Shown piece after piece: positions 1 through 10,745 of a stretch of DNA of 29,737 bases; position 1 is the stretch's first letter; each line of letters begins with the position of its first letter. The DNA is from Klebsormidium nitens. Taxonomy: Eukaryota; Streptophyta; Klebsormidiophyceae; Klebsormidiales; Klebsormidiaceae. A program made the translations under genes and the position numbers. The stretch is taken from NCBI GenBank assembly GCA_000708835.1, contig DF237781.1, positions 1-29,737 on the forward strand. Reading direction: 5' to 3'. The notes beneath the pieces are model-generated. The model was given only the letters and a program-made list of their open reading frames with translations, made no database searches and was not told the origin of the DNA.

Positions 1-207
1 ATTGACGACATTTTGATCTTCTCAAAAACGGAGGCAGAACATCAGGCGCATTTGCGTATTGTTCTGGATCTTCTTCGGAAGGAGAAATTCTATGTCTGTG
101 AGGCGAAGTCTATGTTCGCCCAGACTGAGGTCAAATACTTGGCTAACAGGAAGCTGATACGTTATAGCAACATCAACTGCCGCACGTTGAATCATTTTGA
201 TGTTTGA
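1..207 (+). mobile_element. Ty3/gypsy-type reverse transcriptase fragment (retrotransposon remnant)
   Basis: Frame 1 is open from the first base. It starts with IDDILIFSKT, the active-site (Y/F)xDD segment of Ty3/gypsy reverse transcriptases, and continues with EAEHQAHLRIVLDLLRKEKF and then FAQTEVKYL, which match in order the helix and the F.Q.EV.YLG block that follow in this family. After about residue 52 the resemblance is lost and a stop follows at codon 69. The usual GH..S motif after EVKYL reads as ANRKLI, so the copy is decayed. The rest of the element would lie to the left of the window. No RNase H, integrase or LTR could be recognised downstream. The family assignment rests on the DD motif and its neighbours. 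Confidence 0.75.
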
Positions 208-2196
208 GTCTCGTTACTCAATTGAGTGTGTGCTCGCTTTTTTGCAAACATATATACAGGCGACCTTTTCTAAGGTCTATTGAGATTGCTGGAAGGTCTC
301 GCAATCTGCACACTTTGGCCAGTCCATACTAATCACGTACGGCTGGTTCGAAGTGAGTTACTTAACAAGTATCTGCTCGCGAACATGATCAGGAAGCGTG
401 ACTCCTTTCCCCACCTCCTCTTGTGGTTTCTTTTCTTACTTTGGCAGGAAACGTCCTCACGTGCTTCCTGATGCTGGATCCGTAAGAACACGGCCTGTCA
501 TGAACACATTCCTAAGTGGCGTAAGAAGAGAACCCTTTCTGCCGCAGTCGTGACCACAGAAACACTTCAGGAACACCCGAGCTTCTTGTCAGTCTTACAG
601 AGCGGCTCAGAAGGAGCCGTGCCCTGAATTGGTTGGAATTTAAAATGAAAGAAGAGTAATCTAACCACCTCGGTAAGCAAACGAAGCGCTTCGCTCGAGC
701 GCATCTAGGCGTGCCCAATCAAGGGCGCGGCAGCTCAACTCGTTTTCCGCTCCTACAAAGCTCGTTCTTCACCTCCTCCAACCACTCGTATCCTTCCCGG
801 TCCGTCATCTGGTTGCTGTCTGCTCCTGTCAAGGCGTCTCCGAAGCTCAAACACATGCGTATGGCTCTAGGACGTAAAATAAAAGTGCTCGAGGAACCTG
901 CTCATTGTTCCGAGCAGTACGACACAGGGCTCGTAGAACTCTCAGGGCATCCGAAGAACCTGCTTTGCATCATCCATTTTGGGTCCGAATCAGAAAGCGG
1001 TATCCTTTCCTGGATGCCAATGAATGTACGCACTTCTCACCAGGGCCACACATCCGTTCTTGGTATTTTCCGAACGGGGCACCCTATGCACAAACTTCCT
1101 CCTCCATTCAAATGACCGGTCTGACGGTCTTTGAATATCACGAGAAACACCTCAAGCAACTAAGACTCTCAGATTTGCGCGAGGGCTTTTCAGCAAGACT
1201 AGTTACAGTGTCCCGCTCCGCAACTAGAGGCTGCCGCACAAGTTGCTTCGACGACCTTGTGAGCAACTCATACGCAAATGTTCTTACTTCGACTCTTCTC
1301 CTCGAACTCTCAGCTATAAAGCCGTTGCCCGCCCATGTCGCCTGGCTGCAAACCTTCCGATTCTCTTCGCACGCACAGTCTCCCCGAGCGCACTGGTCGA
1401 CTCTCCCGCGGCGGTTCGACGCTGGGCAACTCTGCGACATTCACCGGCCCCAATCTGATTCATGGTCGCCTCAAACCAAACATTCAAACCTAGCTTCTGC
1501 TCTGCCCCAATTGCCCACTGCTCTGCCATTTCGGCATCCGCGGGTTAAGACTATCTGCCGGCTGATTGCCAAACGGGGGAACGCTGCGCGCGCAGGTCTG
1601 CCCTGCGTGCCATGCCATAGTCCTGGTCCAGCGGCCTCCTCCCCTCGACGACCTTTCTTGAAAGCCCCAGCAACCCTGCCTTACGCACCGGGTCCCGGTG
1701 GGCGCTTCTCCATGGGCCACGTGGCAATAGTAAGGTCGGTCCGATCATTTGGCCACTTGAAATCCACGGACCAGTTGGCCCCGCGGCCCCCTTCCAATCA
1801 GACCACTCTTCCAGACAGCTGACTCCTGCGGGAGCCTCTCCTGGCGCGCTGCGGTCGAGTCCTGTTGATGGCATCAGCCACGTGGCAGAGCGCAAGATAT
1901 TCCGTTCTACCGAAGCTACATGGCACTCCTTCAAGAGTGATGCCCGGGTCAATCACCAGGGCTTCGCTTCTGAAGGCGTTCCGTCCGGTTCCTAGGAGCG
2001 GTCCCGAGAGCCACGTGGCATGAAGCTGCCAGGTGGAAAAACGCTCTGGGCTTCGAAGTTTTTCGCAGTGCTTCAGACGTTACTAGTAATCACCAAAGAG
2101 ACGGCCAGCGTCGCCTAGTAAATGGTTCTTTGTGCAGTGGGCTCTCGAAGCGTCTTCCCTGTGCTTGCCTTTGGACTTTCTCCGCGGCGCTCTGAA
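208..2196. other. Gene-poor stretch, probably degraded repeat DNA
   Basis: No exon chain or known protein family was recognised on either strand. The plus strand has an unusually long open frame at 905-1822 (305 codons). Its translation is rich in Arg, Ser and Pro and shows no motif or conserved block. The minus strand over 1138-1952 is also fairly open, as expected for GC-rich DNA. The adjoining reverse-transcriptase tail makes decayed retrotransposon DNA the simplest reading, but this is inference. Confidence 0.4.
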
Positions 2197-2266
2197 GGCA
2201 AAGCGCCAGACTTCGAGGATGGCCAACGGGTGAACGGCACCATCTTGCCGCAGCTCGCGGCGCTCG
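2197..2266 (+). pseudogene. Inverted, decayed copy of the signal-peptide exon of the Cys-rich gene
   Basis: This stretch matches the 5' coding end of the Cys-rich gene (5730-5669, minus strand) in inverted orientation. Four blocks are shared in the same order: GGCAAAGCGCCAGACT, GATGGCCAACGG, CGGCACC, and a 22-nt identical block at 2245-2266 beginning TTGCCGCAGCTCG. An insertion sits between the second and third blocks. The first ATG is not kept (AAGGCAAAG instead of ATGGCAAAG). Past 2266 the match fades, so only the signal-peptide region was copied or survives. It lies in an 88-codon open frame (2122-2388) that has no other recognisable content. Confidence 0.75.
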
Positions 2267-3897
2267 ATGGGCTGCCAGTGTTGCAGTCAGGCGGGGTCGT
2301 CATATCGTCAGGTCAGGAGCGCGCGTTCCGCTCGTCGGCGTATACCGTCTTTGATGCGCGCACGCGATATCGGAAGGGCGACGGCTAAATGCGCGCAGCG
2401 CTGGGGCCCAGTTCGAAAGGAGGCTCTTGAGAACGGCGACGTGTAATGTCGTTAGGACCGGCAGGCCGCAGCATTACGTATACATATCTCTATCTTTCGG
2501 TTCTCCTAGAAATTGGGCCAGAATTGGCTGAATCATGAAGCCCCATCGCGCTTTGAGACTGCTCTTTCTCGACGTCGAATGTCGCAGGCAGCCGCTAAAG
2601 ATGCGGCGATACTGCGCGAGAGTCTTCGGTGCGGTCTGGGACGCTCGCTTGTCAGAAGAGCTGATAGTCTAGAATCCCCCAGAGCTGGAGGGAGGATCTG
2701 AATCACTTTTCACCGCTTTTACCTTTGAACGCCCATCAAAGGGCCAGCAGAACTGGAATACTAGGATTGTCTCCTGATTGTTTCGCAGTTTGAATCGTGT
2801 TTGATATGAACAACCGTGGTCCTGAATCACTGGCCGGCATTTTGAGGGTTCTCCAAGGGGCAGATCTGATAAAAACTCAAAGCTTTGCACCAGTATTTGG
2901 CTATCAGCTTATGGGAAAGATTGCTACTTCAAAAGAAAATTGAAACTGTAAAGAATGTGCCGGTCGTGTTCTATCATAATCCAATTCAAAAGATGATCAA
3001 TGCCATAATCAATGGATTCCGTCGAACGTCTTTGGGACCAATGCCCCGTTGGCGATTGTGTTCCGTTCCTCGCAGGATATGACAGGTGCGGCTTTCACCG
3101 CACCTCGACCACTTCGGAGTTCCGGTACTTTGGCCGAGAAATAACTGAAAGAAAGCTGAACCAAAGGGGCCTTTAGGAACTATCTCGAAATACGTGCACT
3201 GAGTCTCAAATCTACGAATAAATGTCTTCCACAAGTAACTCCGTCTGCCAGCTGCCACTCAATAAGAGCCGTTCAGGTATATGTACCAAAGCCGGCGGGT
3301 AGAAACAACACGACTCTGCGAGCTCGCAATCGGACGACTGGCATGCGCCGCCTGTGAGAATCAAGCGGATTTGATACATAACTGCGAATATGTTTAGCCC
3401 GATCATTTGGCAGTCCAAGGAAGCCCTGGCAGCGCATATACGTACGAAACGAGCTACGCATACGTAGCTTGTACGTTTGCTCTTAAGAGCTTCTCTTTAA
3501 ATTGGTCCAGCTATAATGACTGGACAACGTTGTCCCTTGACGGGGTTGAAGCCTGTGCTAATTGACAGAAGGAGAAGGCTACATATATCGGGCGTGTTCT
3601 ATCTTAACCAAGCTTACATGTTATACCGTTTCCAATAATGTAGATTACAACTTGTCCGACGAAGAGTATGGAAGATTTCTAAGCCAGTCTGCTACGATTT
3701 AGTAACCCTACGGACTATAACTACTGTATATGCACTCTTCACGACCTGTTACATTAGTCACGAAGATATTGACTCTATTCTGATATACACGTAGCAATGG
3801 TGTCCCGTTGACTGTCAACTAAGGTACCCTTCTTATTGCGGATCACTTTGACCGCGACCTCCACTGGTGAGCAGCAACCAGCGAGGTTCGTGACACA
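2267..3897. other. Intergenic stretch without recognised gene
   Basis: No exon chain was recognised. The only structure noted is an imperfect long hairpin at 3440-3476, in which ACGTAC and GTACGT flank GCTACG and CGTAGC with a four-base loop. The region is more AT-rich than the genes and contains many short open frames without family resemblance. Confidence 0.4.
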
Positions 3898-5732
3898 TTA
3901 GCACGAAGCAGTATACGGGCAGCACGTCTTATTCGCCTGGATCACCCCCGTATACTTGTCATATTCGCAGCGCTGCGGCGAGCCGTTGGTCCCAGATGGC
4001 TGGCACCGGAGAGTGTTGGCATTATAACTCTGGTCGAACGTGCGAGTACACAGGTCATTCGATGGGCAGACGCAGACGCTATCGGCTAGCCCGCGCCGCG
4101 TGGACGCCTCTTCTGGGAGGAAGTAGCCGCACTCCTCCCCGGTGTTGGCGTTCAAGCTGTTGCCGTCCTCCTGACGTCAGCGGTGGAGGAAGTGACGTCA
4201 GCAGAAGCCAGAAGGGTAGCAGGTTTTCTCGACGGTCTTCGGACAATGACGAAAGAGTAAAGCTATCCAAGTTGGAGAAATTAAAGGGCGGATTTGTCCG
4301 GCTTGGACGATGTCGAGGTTCCGCTAAAGTTGCTTTCGACATGAGGAAACATTTGCAAACGGACAGCGCACGGAAGAATCTGAGATAGGCATTGACAGGT
4401 GTCGCGGACTTAGTGTACCAAAAGAGACGTAACCTTTCAAGGTCCTTCGCAAGTACTTTGACGTACCCACTACAGATGCACCCCAACTAGTTCGTAACAA
4501 CTTTCAGAGCACGCGTTGTGTGGGTCCGACGCTCCAGCAGCTAGTATAGCATGAAACTTTTCAAACCAGGAAGTGGATCTTCTCCTATCTTGCCCGCTTC
4601 AAGTCGGCGTGGCGACTGAGATGTCGACAAGCACCTGATCACGTAGGATGCATCTCCTCATAATCGTCACAGCTAACAAATATTCCGGCCTGCGGCAGGT
4701 GTGAAATTGCACTGTCGCGGCGGGGTTGGATGCTTACATAGTTGAAGCAGCCGACGTTGTACCCGGCAGCCGCGGGGCAAGAGCACTTGGAGCTTCCGGA
4801 AAGGCTGCAAAAGTGAAAAAAGAAGCTTGCGATCTTCGCTGTTCAATGACCTCGCTTTTCCATACAAAACGAGGCTCCGTCGGGCAAGAGGGGCAGGGTT
4901 GCTGTAAAGCTGGTTGGGGTTGGACTATGCAATTTGGACCTCAACTCCTCCTAAACACCAGGCTAGCCCCACCCGCTTGTCAAGGACCAGTTTAAGGCAC
5001 ACCGGGATTAAATTGAGTAGATCGGTACCCTGACTAATCCGCAGCACGTCAACACTTACAGTAAAGTTGGAGGAAATTGTCGTCCCCAAGACGTAGTTTT
5101 ACAAGGTGGGCTGTTCATGACCGTCAGTGTCAAAGTTCTGTATCTTGTAGGCTGTTGCACTGAATCCACTTCCCCTGTTCTAGTTATCGTTTTATAGGAC
5201 TTTCGTCTTAGAAAGTCGCCGGTCGTTACAAGCATGTTTTAGTTTATGTACCTTCTGGGTCAAACATACTAAAACGTCCGCTGTCTATGCAGCAGCTTCC
5301 TGCAAGAATTTCTGGTTCGAACATACGAAAACGTCCACCATTTTTGCATCTTCCTGTTAGAACGAATCACCAGTAAAACTTACCTGGTTTGAAACTGAAG
5401 ACCATAATCATGACCATGACCAGCTTTCTAGTGACTCACCAGCAAAACTGGATGGAACCGTCCACCCCATAGCACGGCTGGTGTGCCAGCCCCGCGTCCC
5501 TCAGGTCCGTATTGTCATAGAAACCGCACGCGTAGTGGTTCACGGGGTTTCCCATGTTGTCTGTTTCGAAGTCGCCGACGTGCCCGGAAGAGGGCTTGAG
5601 CGTCCGGTGCGCCAGCGCCGGCTGCGCTACTCCGTTGAGCATCCAGAATGACGTCAGCACGGCGAGCGCGAGCGCCGCGAGCTGCGGCAAAGCGGTGCCG
5701 TTGGCCATCGTTACAGTCTGGCGCTTTGCCAT
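3898..5732 (-). CDS. Secreted cysteine-rich protein of unknown family, three exons
   Basis: The coding exons are 5732-5440, 4804-4738 and 4170-3898. They join in phase (C98 is split across the first junction) and encode 210 aa. All introns are GT-AG: donors GTGAGT and GTAAGC, acceptors TTTTGCAG and GACGTCAG. Residues 13-41 form a hydrophobic signal peptide ending ALA, with likely cleavage before H42. Met9 is an alternative start. The mature part has 16 cysteines (69, 87, 97, 98, 105, 107, 117, 134, 153, 155, 161, 176, 188, 203, 204, 210), an even number that suits up to eight disulfides, and it ends CCPYTASC. It has no membrane anchor. I do not recognise the family; an extracellular or cell-wall role is inference. 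A decayed copy of exon 1's donor edge lies in intron 1, and an inverted copy of the signal-peptide exon lies at 2197-2266. Intron 2 carries two TGACGTCA sites (4172-4179 and 4193-4200) just before the last exon. Confidence 0.72.
5254..5395. repeat. Tandem ~57-bp repeat and exon-edge copy in intron 1 of the Cys-rich gene
   Basis: Two diverged tandem units start at 5254 and 5311. Each holds TCTGG(G/T)TC(A/G)AACATAC, then AAAACGTCC, then CTTCCTG. A third partial unit follows near 5383 (CCTGGTTTGAAAC). Between them, AATCACCAGTAAAACTTACC at 5365-5384 resembles the exon-1 donor edge ACTCACCAGCAAAACTGG at 5434-5451 about 70 bp away. The intron therefore seems to contain tandem duplications that took a piece of exon 1 and its splice donor. 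Confidence 0.6.
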
Positions 5733-6307
5733 GTAATGAAGAAGTAGGCGCTTGACGGCAAAGGAAAACGCTTCAGGAGCCCAGTGGATAAGAGATTTTC
5801 AGGAAGCGAGGCCGGGCCGATCGCTTTGGTTAGGTATGTTTTGAAGCAGTGCGGAGCAACTTCGAAGCTAGTCAGATGCGCCGGTACTGATCAGCTGCGC
5901 CGCCGCAGACGGCTTTGTGAGGCGAGCTTGTGCGCCTCCTTGGAAGTGATAGACGTTCGAGTAAGTACTACTCGGTTCTTCAAAACGACGGTTGCCAAGA
6001 CGATTCGACTGAATGAAGCTTTTAAACCCCTCTTGAGGAAAACAAGGCGACCAGCGCCAGCTGACAGAACACTGAAGTCAAGCTGCTGGAAGGTTCTGAA
6101 GGGACTTGAATAGCTCGGCAAGCCGCTTCGACGTTAGGGTACTACCAGGGTGGTGTTCGACGTCTACTCTTGCCTCCGTGTTGCCAGTTGCCAGGATAAG
6201 CCCTGACCGGTTTTCGAAGATATATAGAGGCAGGGTTCTCAAATGTCATTGTCAGTCCGCGTCAGTCTGCCGTCGGATCCATACGCGCATGCAGCAGGCG
6301 CGTTATA

Positions 6308-6475
6308 CGTTGACGCTGTTGATCAGAAACTTTACGTGTTCTGACGTCGACTCCATGCGTTGACGCTGTTGAAACACTTTTTGGGCTCTCTATCTACCAT
6401 TCCAAACATAGGCCTAACTTGCAGTTCATGCTGATCGAAAATCCTGAACCAAACTTCGTGCGTTGACGCTGTTGA
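6308..6475 (+). repeat. Three direct copies of CGTTGACGCTGTTGA
   Basis: The 15-mer CGTTGACGCTGTTGA occurs exactly at 6308-6322, 6358-6372 and 6461-6475. The DNA between copies is not visibly alike, so this is not a simple tandem array. A TATATAGA lies about 80 bp upstream of the first copy. The copies could be dispersed protein-binding sites or the remains of a longer repeat. Confidence 0.7.
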
Positions 6476-9400
6476 CCCGTTCAATGGACAGCTTCCATGC
6501 CATGAATTTCAACGCCTAAAAGCGGACCTAAAAGCTCGCACCCGCCGGTCAGTCTGACATTATGGATCCATTGGTTCGCAACTTTCGCGTCAACTGCAGA
6601 TGGCCTGTCGACATGATGTCATTGATGAGGTGGTATCAAATGTGCGTTGAAGCCCTGCGTCCATATGGCAGACAGATGGCGGGCGGCATTCGGCTCATGC
6701 ACATTCACAATTGAAGATCGATGTTTTTGTACAGGTGGTTTCGAAATTCGAACATTCATTGCAGTCCGCAGTCTCCGCCGTATCTGACCGACGTTACTAG
6801 GAACGTCACACCCGCAGTCTTTTCTACGGGGAAATTTGGGCGCCGTTTGCTCAAGACCGTGATGCCGGTTTTGCACTTAAGCGCCATAAGCTTATGGCTT
6901 TGACTTCGTCCCAGTTGTAAAATGAAATGGAATGTCCATCCAAATTTCATCCCCACGCCAGCGCGGCCGCGAGAACAAGCGGGCCCAGCCATGCAGGCAG
7001 TGAAAGCTATCACAATTCATATCCAGCTATAGGGCTGCTGCCGGCAGGCGCACAGTTTGTGTCCAAGAGAAGTCATCAGGAGCGTCTGGAAGAGAACAGG
7101 GAACAGGTTGGACCAACTCAACAGTCCGGTACAGTTTGATTGTTGGCAATTGAAGAGGACGGCATGTTACCTTTCCGGCACGGGGGCGCAGCCCGACCGC
7201 TGCTCACCCTAGGCGAGATGTTGGAGGATCTGGCGGGAGAGGACGTAGCAGGGGGAGCCCCTCCGAATGCTGAGCAGCTTGAAGGTGGGAGACGTTGAGA
7301 ACTTTCTCTCCTGCCTGCATTCAAGAGCTGTTGCAGAGAGTTGCATTTTATTGGTGTTTGGCAGCAATCCAGGCAGAGCTTTAAAATGAGGAAATGCACG
7401 TCATTGGACTGTATATAGTCCCCTGCAAAGTTCTGGGTACAGGAGCTTGAGGGTCGGCGCCAACGGAGTTCGGAATTTGCTTATGGATGAGCTACGGATT
7501 GCCTGATGCATGATTTGATGGATGAGCTAATGCATTGCTGCTCTCCGAGTTGAGAGCAGCTTTGGAGCTGGTAGCTGCGTAACCTGTAATCTGCCAATGA
7601 TTCTTGCTAGATTCCTGGTTTTTCTTTGCGTAAGTCTGCAAGTGGCAGCTTGACCAAAAAGTCTCAGCCAGTCGCTGGCAGAATATAACTCCATTGTGAA
7701 GGCCGGATTGTCGCTGGCCAAATATGTTGGTAGAAATCACACTTGCCCCGCAACCAGGTGTGTCTTTGCTAGCAGAGTGCAACCAACTCGTATGCTATTG
7801 CTGAAACGAGGCTGTATGATTACATACTTAGAAAATTTGTGCAGGTGCACGAGACCGAGAATCTGGTGGGACCGGGACCCTGGAGGCACGGTTTGAAGTA
7901 TGTTCATCATCCGTCTTCTGTTCTGAGCTAATGCTCATTTTGGGGTGTTCTTGTCTGTTCTATTGAAGAGAGTTCCAAGCAAAAATGGAGACTTTTATGA
8001 GTGTACAGTGTCGCAAGCATGCTGCACGAAGTGTCTGCAGAGCAGAGTTTTAGCACCGTATGCACAGGGAAGACTGCTGTCATCAAATAGCGCTTCTGGG
8101 GTGGAACCTCTTGACTGTCGGTTCACTTTCATCACTGATAAGGACTTTCTGAGGTTGGATTCACAGAGCCAGAGAGGAAGCTGGGCAATCAAAGTGATGG
8201 GAAATAAGTTCGTAACAATCAGTAGACATTGGAATAACCTCCACACAGACACCCTCCTGCTGAGCACAGCCCCTGTCGTTCCAATCATAGGCGTGGCATT
8301 TCAGGTATCTCTTCACGCTCGATTGATGGCGTCCTGTTTGCGGTGTTTCCTTTTACCCCGCTTTACTTACTTTGGCTGCTACTCTGGCCGAGTTCAGCGG
8401 CTTCACCAAAAGTCGAAACGCTAGGTAGGAGGGAGTGTGCCTTTTTTATTTCGTCTTGTGGGGTTCACCGCCTTGAACGTAGCCGTCGTGTGCTTGCAGC
8501 GTGCGCTGAGTGAGACCAGCTCCTCCCTTCGAAACCCGGGGACGTCTTGGATAGGGCCCACCCAGAAGGTTAGCAATAACCCCAACTTCGTATATTCTGC
8601 TATTCAAGATTGTGCTAACCCAGATGGTTGAGACCCGTTAAGCCTGCCACCTACTCGCTGCATAATCCACGGTTCCCCGCATATTAAGTGCTGCTGTGTG
8701 CCCCACTTCGACTCGTTGTTCGCAGATGTTAGCAAGCCCGGTTCTGCTACCGAAAAGCAGGGGGTTTAATGAACAGAGTGAACCGGGTTACCGGAAGTAA
8801 CCAGTTCCGCTAGTGTAGTTTGTGAGTGCTGGACCCCATAGATAGGCCGACATTGAGCGAGCCCGGTTCGCGGTATATCCTGCTTCCTGATGTGGACGAG
8901 TAGAGTGATACTGGAAGCTTGAAAAGCGGGCTTTATCTTGAAAAAGACTGTGCAGTTTTGGTTCCAAGTGACTGATTCGTTCTTTGGGTCCGTGTACTTG
9001 TTCTACACTTTATATTATCCACTCTACCCGAAACTTCGAACCAATGTATTCTCTGGGTTTCAAGTATCCAGGGTTCGCAGTCCATTGTAGCTCTTTAAAT
9101 CGGAAGAATGGGTAGCTCTGCAGTTTTACTATTTAAAGTACCAATCTAAAGATTCGGAGTGTCTGAACCAGTACATTATGTCTATTTCACGTTGCCTAAT
9201 CTTGTACGCCAGCGGCACAGTAGTGCTTTCTGATTAGGCAGAAGCGTTCACAACTGTAACGCCCCAGTCTGTGGCTGCTTCGTTGATTGTGCCTCTCTTC
9301 CGGAACTCTTTTATAGAGGAGGTGTCCAGCTTTGTAGTGTCTACTTTTCTTCAAGCCTCATGAAGCTCGCCTGAGTTGATAGGACCCACGTATGCTCCAT

Positions 9401-10067
9401 TTGCGTCCCAGCCGGTCTGAGCAAGCAAGCTCACCAGTGCAAGCTATTGTGTGCTTCCCTGCCTTTTTGCAGCTCTCCTCGAGCCTGACGACAGCTGATC
9501 AGCTCATCTCGGTGGCCGCTTCAGAGCTTTTGAGTCTTTCTCGTAAAGTAGATCAGGCTGCTCACTTAGTGACGCGCTCTCACAATCAGTTGGAGAAACT
9601 GAAATCAAGACCGCTAAGCTGATGCTCTGCCGCTAAGAAAGGCTGAACGTCCATGACGTAGGAAATGAAAGCAATCTACAAAGCCATTTGAATTCAGATC
9701 GGAGTCCTAAATACAGTCTCACTGTAGCACCTAGTCACTAATATGTACGTAGCGCCACAGCATGTACCTTCTGATCATGTACATTTACAATCTGAGCCAT
9801 GGCCGAAGCGCCACGGGCATTCGCTGGGAGCTGAGTCCAACGAAGGCCGCCCGGGCTCCTACTTATTTCTCGTCTTCTGTCTTGGGCTTATAGTGTATCG
9901 GGCGGCCGGGGGGACTGCCACTTCAGTGCACAGACTGTAAAGCTGACTCCTTAGTGCGTGCATATAATGGTAAACTGCAACTTACCGTCGTGCCCGGATC
10001 AGACCCCATGGGCCGGGCCAGGTAACTATGACAGGCCCATTTGTGGTGGCACAGCATGCGAGTGACT

Positions 10068-10126
10068 CATATTTGGTGTTCAACACCAAATATGCATTCC
10101 GGGCTAACGGTTAGCCCGGAATGCAT
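10068..10126. repeat. Two overlapping perfect palindromes (cruciform-prone)
   Basis: 10068-10094 is a perfect inverted repeat with 13-bp arms (CATATTTGGTGTT) around a single C. 10092-10126 is a second perfect inverted repeat with 17-bp arms (ATGCATTCCGGGCTAAC) around a single G. They share three bases. The surroundings hold direct copies of GGGCCGGGCCAGGT (about 10010-10023 and 10229-10242), so the pair may sit inside a foldback-type mobile element. No coding function is visible. Confidence 0.85.
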
Positions 10127-10387
10127 GCAGCCTGATGCGCCCATGATTTCGACTAATTTGCCGGAGGTGCGCAACGATGCAGTCCGACCGTCTTAGCAGA
10201 GCGGGCCGGACTCAGCTATCTAGGGGCGGGCCGGGCCAGGTTGCTGTCGGCGAGTTAGTACGTCCGGCAGCTAGCCGCCTCTAGGCCATTTCGGTGATGC
10301 TTACTGAGCGCATCTTAGTTGGACAAAATGGACGGAATCATTGCCACGCGGCTAGTGGGTGGCCTCTACGCCTCGTGAGCCGCTGAG

Positions 10388-10430
10388 CCATGTCATATGA
10401 CATGGGGGCGGCCAGCGCGGCCGCCGTGCT
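10388..10430. repeat. Perfect 18-bp palindrome followed by a GC-rich hairpin
   Basis: CCATGTCATATGACATGG at 10388-10405 is a perfect palindrome. It is followed directly by a GC hairpin with GGCGGCC and GGCCGCC arms around AGCGC. It lies about 260 bp from the double palindrome, in the same 10.0-10.4 kb zone downstream of the MFAP1 stop codon. Confidence 0.7.
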
Positions 10431-10745
10431 CGAACCAATGTGAGTCGAGTCCGGTGGTCACTGCATTCCAACCATTGCCATCATCGTAGCAAGATGAATT
10501 GAACTATGATTTCATCATGCAGTATACACTGCTTTCCACTTAGAGAGTCGCCATGATCATCCCCTTTCCCATTGCACATCGAGCACCATAAGTTGGGGCC
10601 GTCGGACATTGACTACGGATTGAAGCAAGAGAGCAGGCAAACTACGTGCTTAGAGAAGGAGGCCCGGACAACCACGCCTGTGCCTTCACACTCTCATCGC
10701 CCGACTTATATGTACAAGCAACACCGACATACCAGACCCCGAGCC

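Larger units (their letters stand above)
5733..10745. other. Gene-poor stretch with palindromes and direct repeats
   Basis: No complete gene was assembled here. Weak gene-like pieces are a GC-rich open stretch at 7140-7291, whose translation has LTLGEMLEDLAGEDVAGGAP and which is followed by a possible GTGGGA donor; an unassigned 159-codon frame at 7945-8424; and a frame at 9472-9622 after a good acceptor (TTTTTGCAG) whose helix-like translation ends at a stop. They could belong to one plus-strand gene, but I could not join them. Hairpins are at 7537-7560 (GCTGCTCTC/GAGAGCAGC) and 9193-9240 (TGCCTAATC/GATTAGGCA). A plus-strand TATATAGA lies at 6222-6229. Other repeats are listed separately. 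Confidence 0.35.

Noticed and set aside
905-1822. 305-codon open frame on the plus strand
   Set aside because: No start context, motif or conserved block. Composition is Arg/Ser/Pro-rich as in GC-rich non-coding frames, and the other strand is nearly as open. Reported only as part of a gene-poor stretch.
1840-1960. Minus-strand translation with VERNILRSATWLM considered as a copia-type integrase trace
   Set aside because: Only a handful of residues agree and no neighbouring motif supports it.
7945-8424. 159-codon plus-strand frame considered as a gene
   Set aside because: No domain, no clear splice context, and its length can occur by chance in 30 kb. Mentioned only in the gene-poor stretch.
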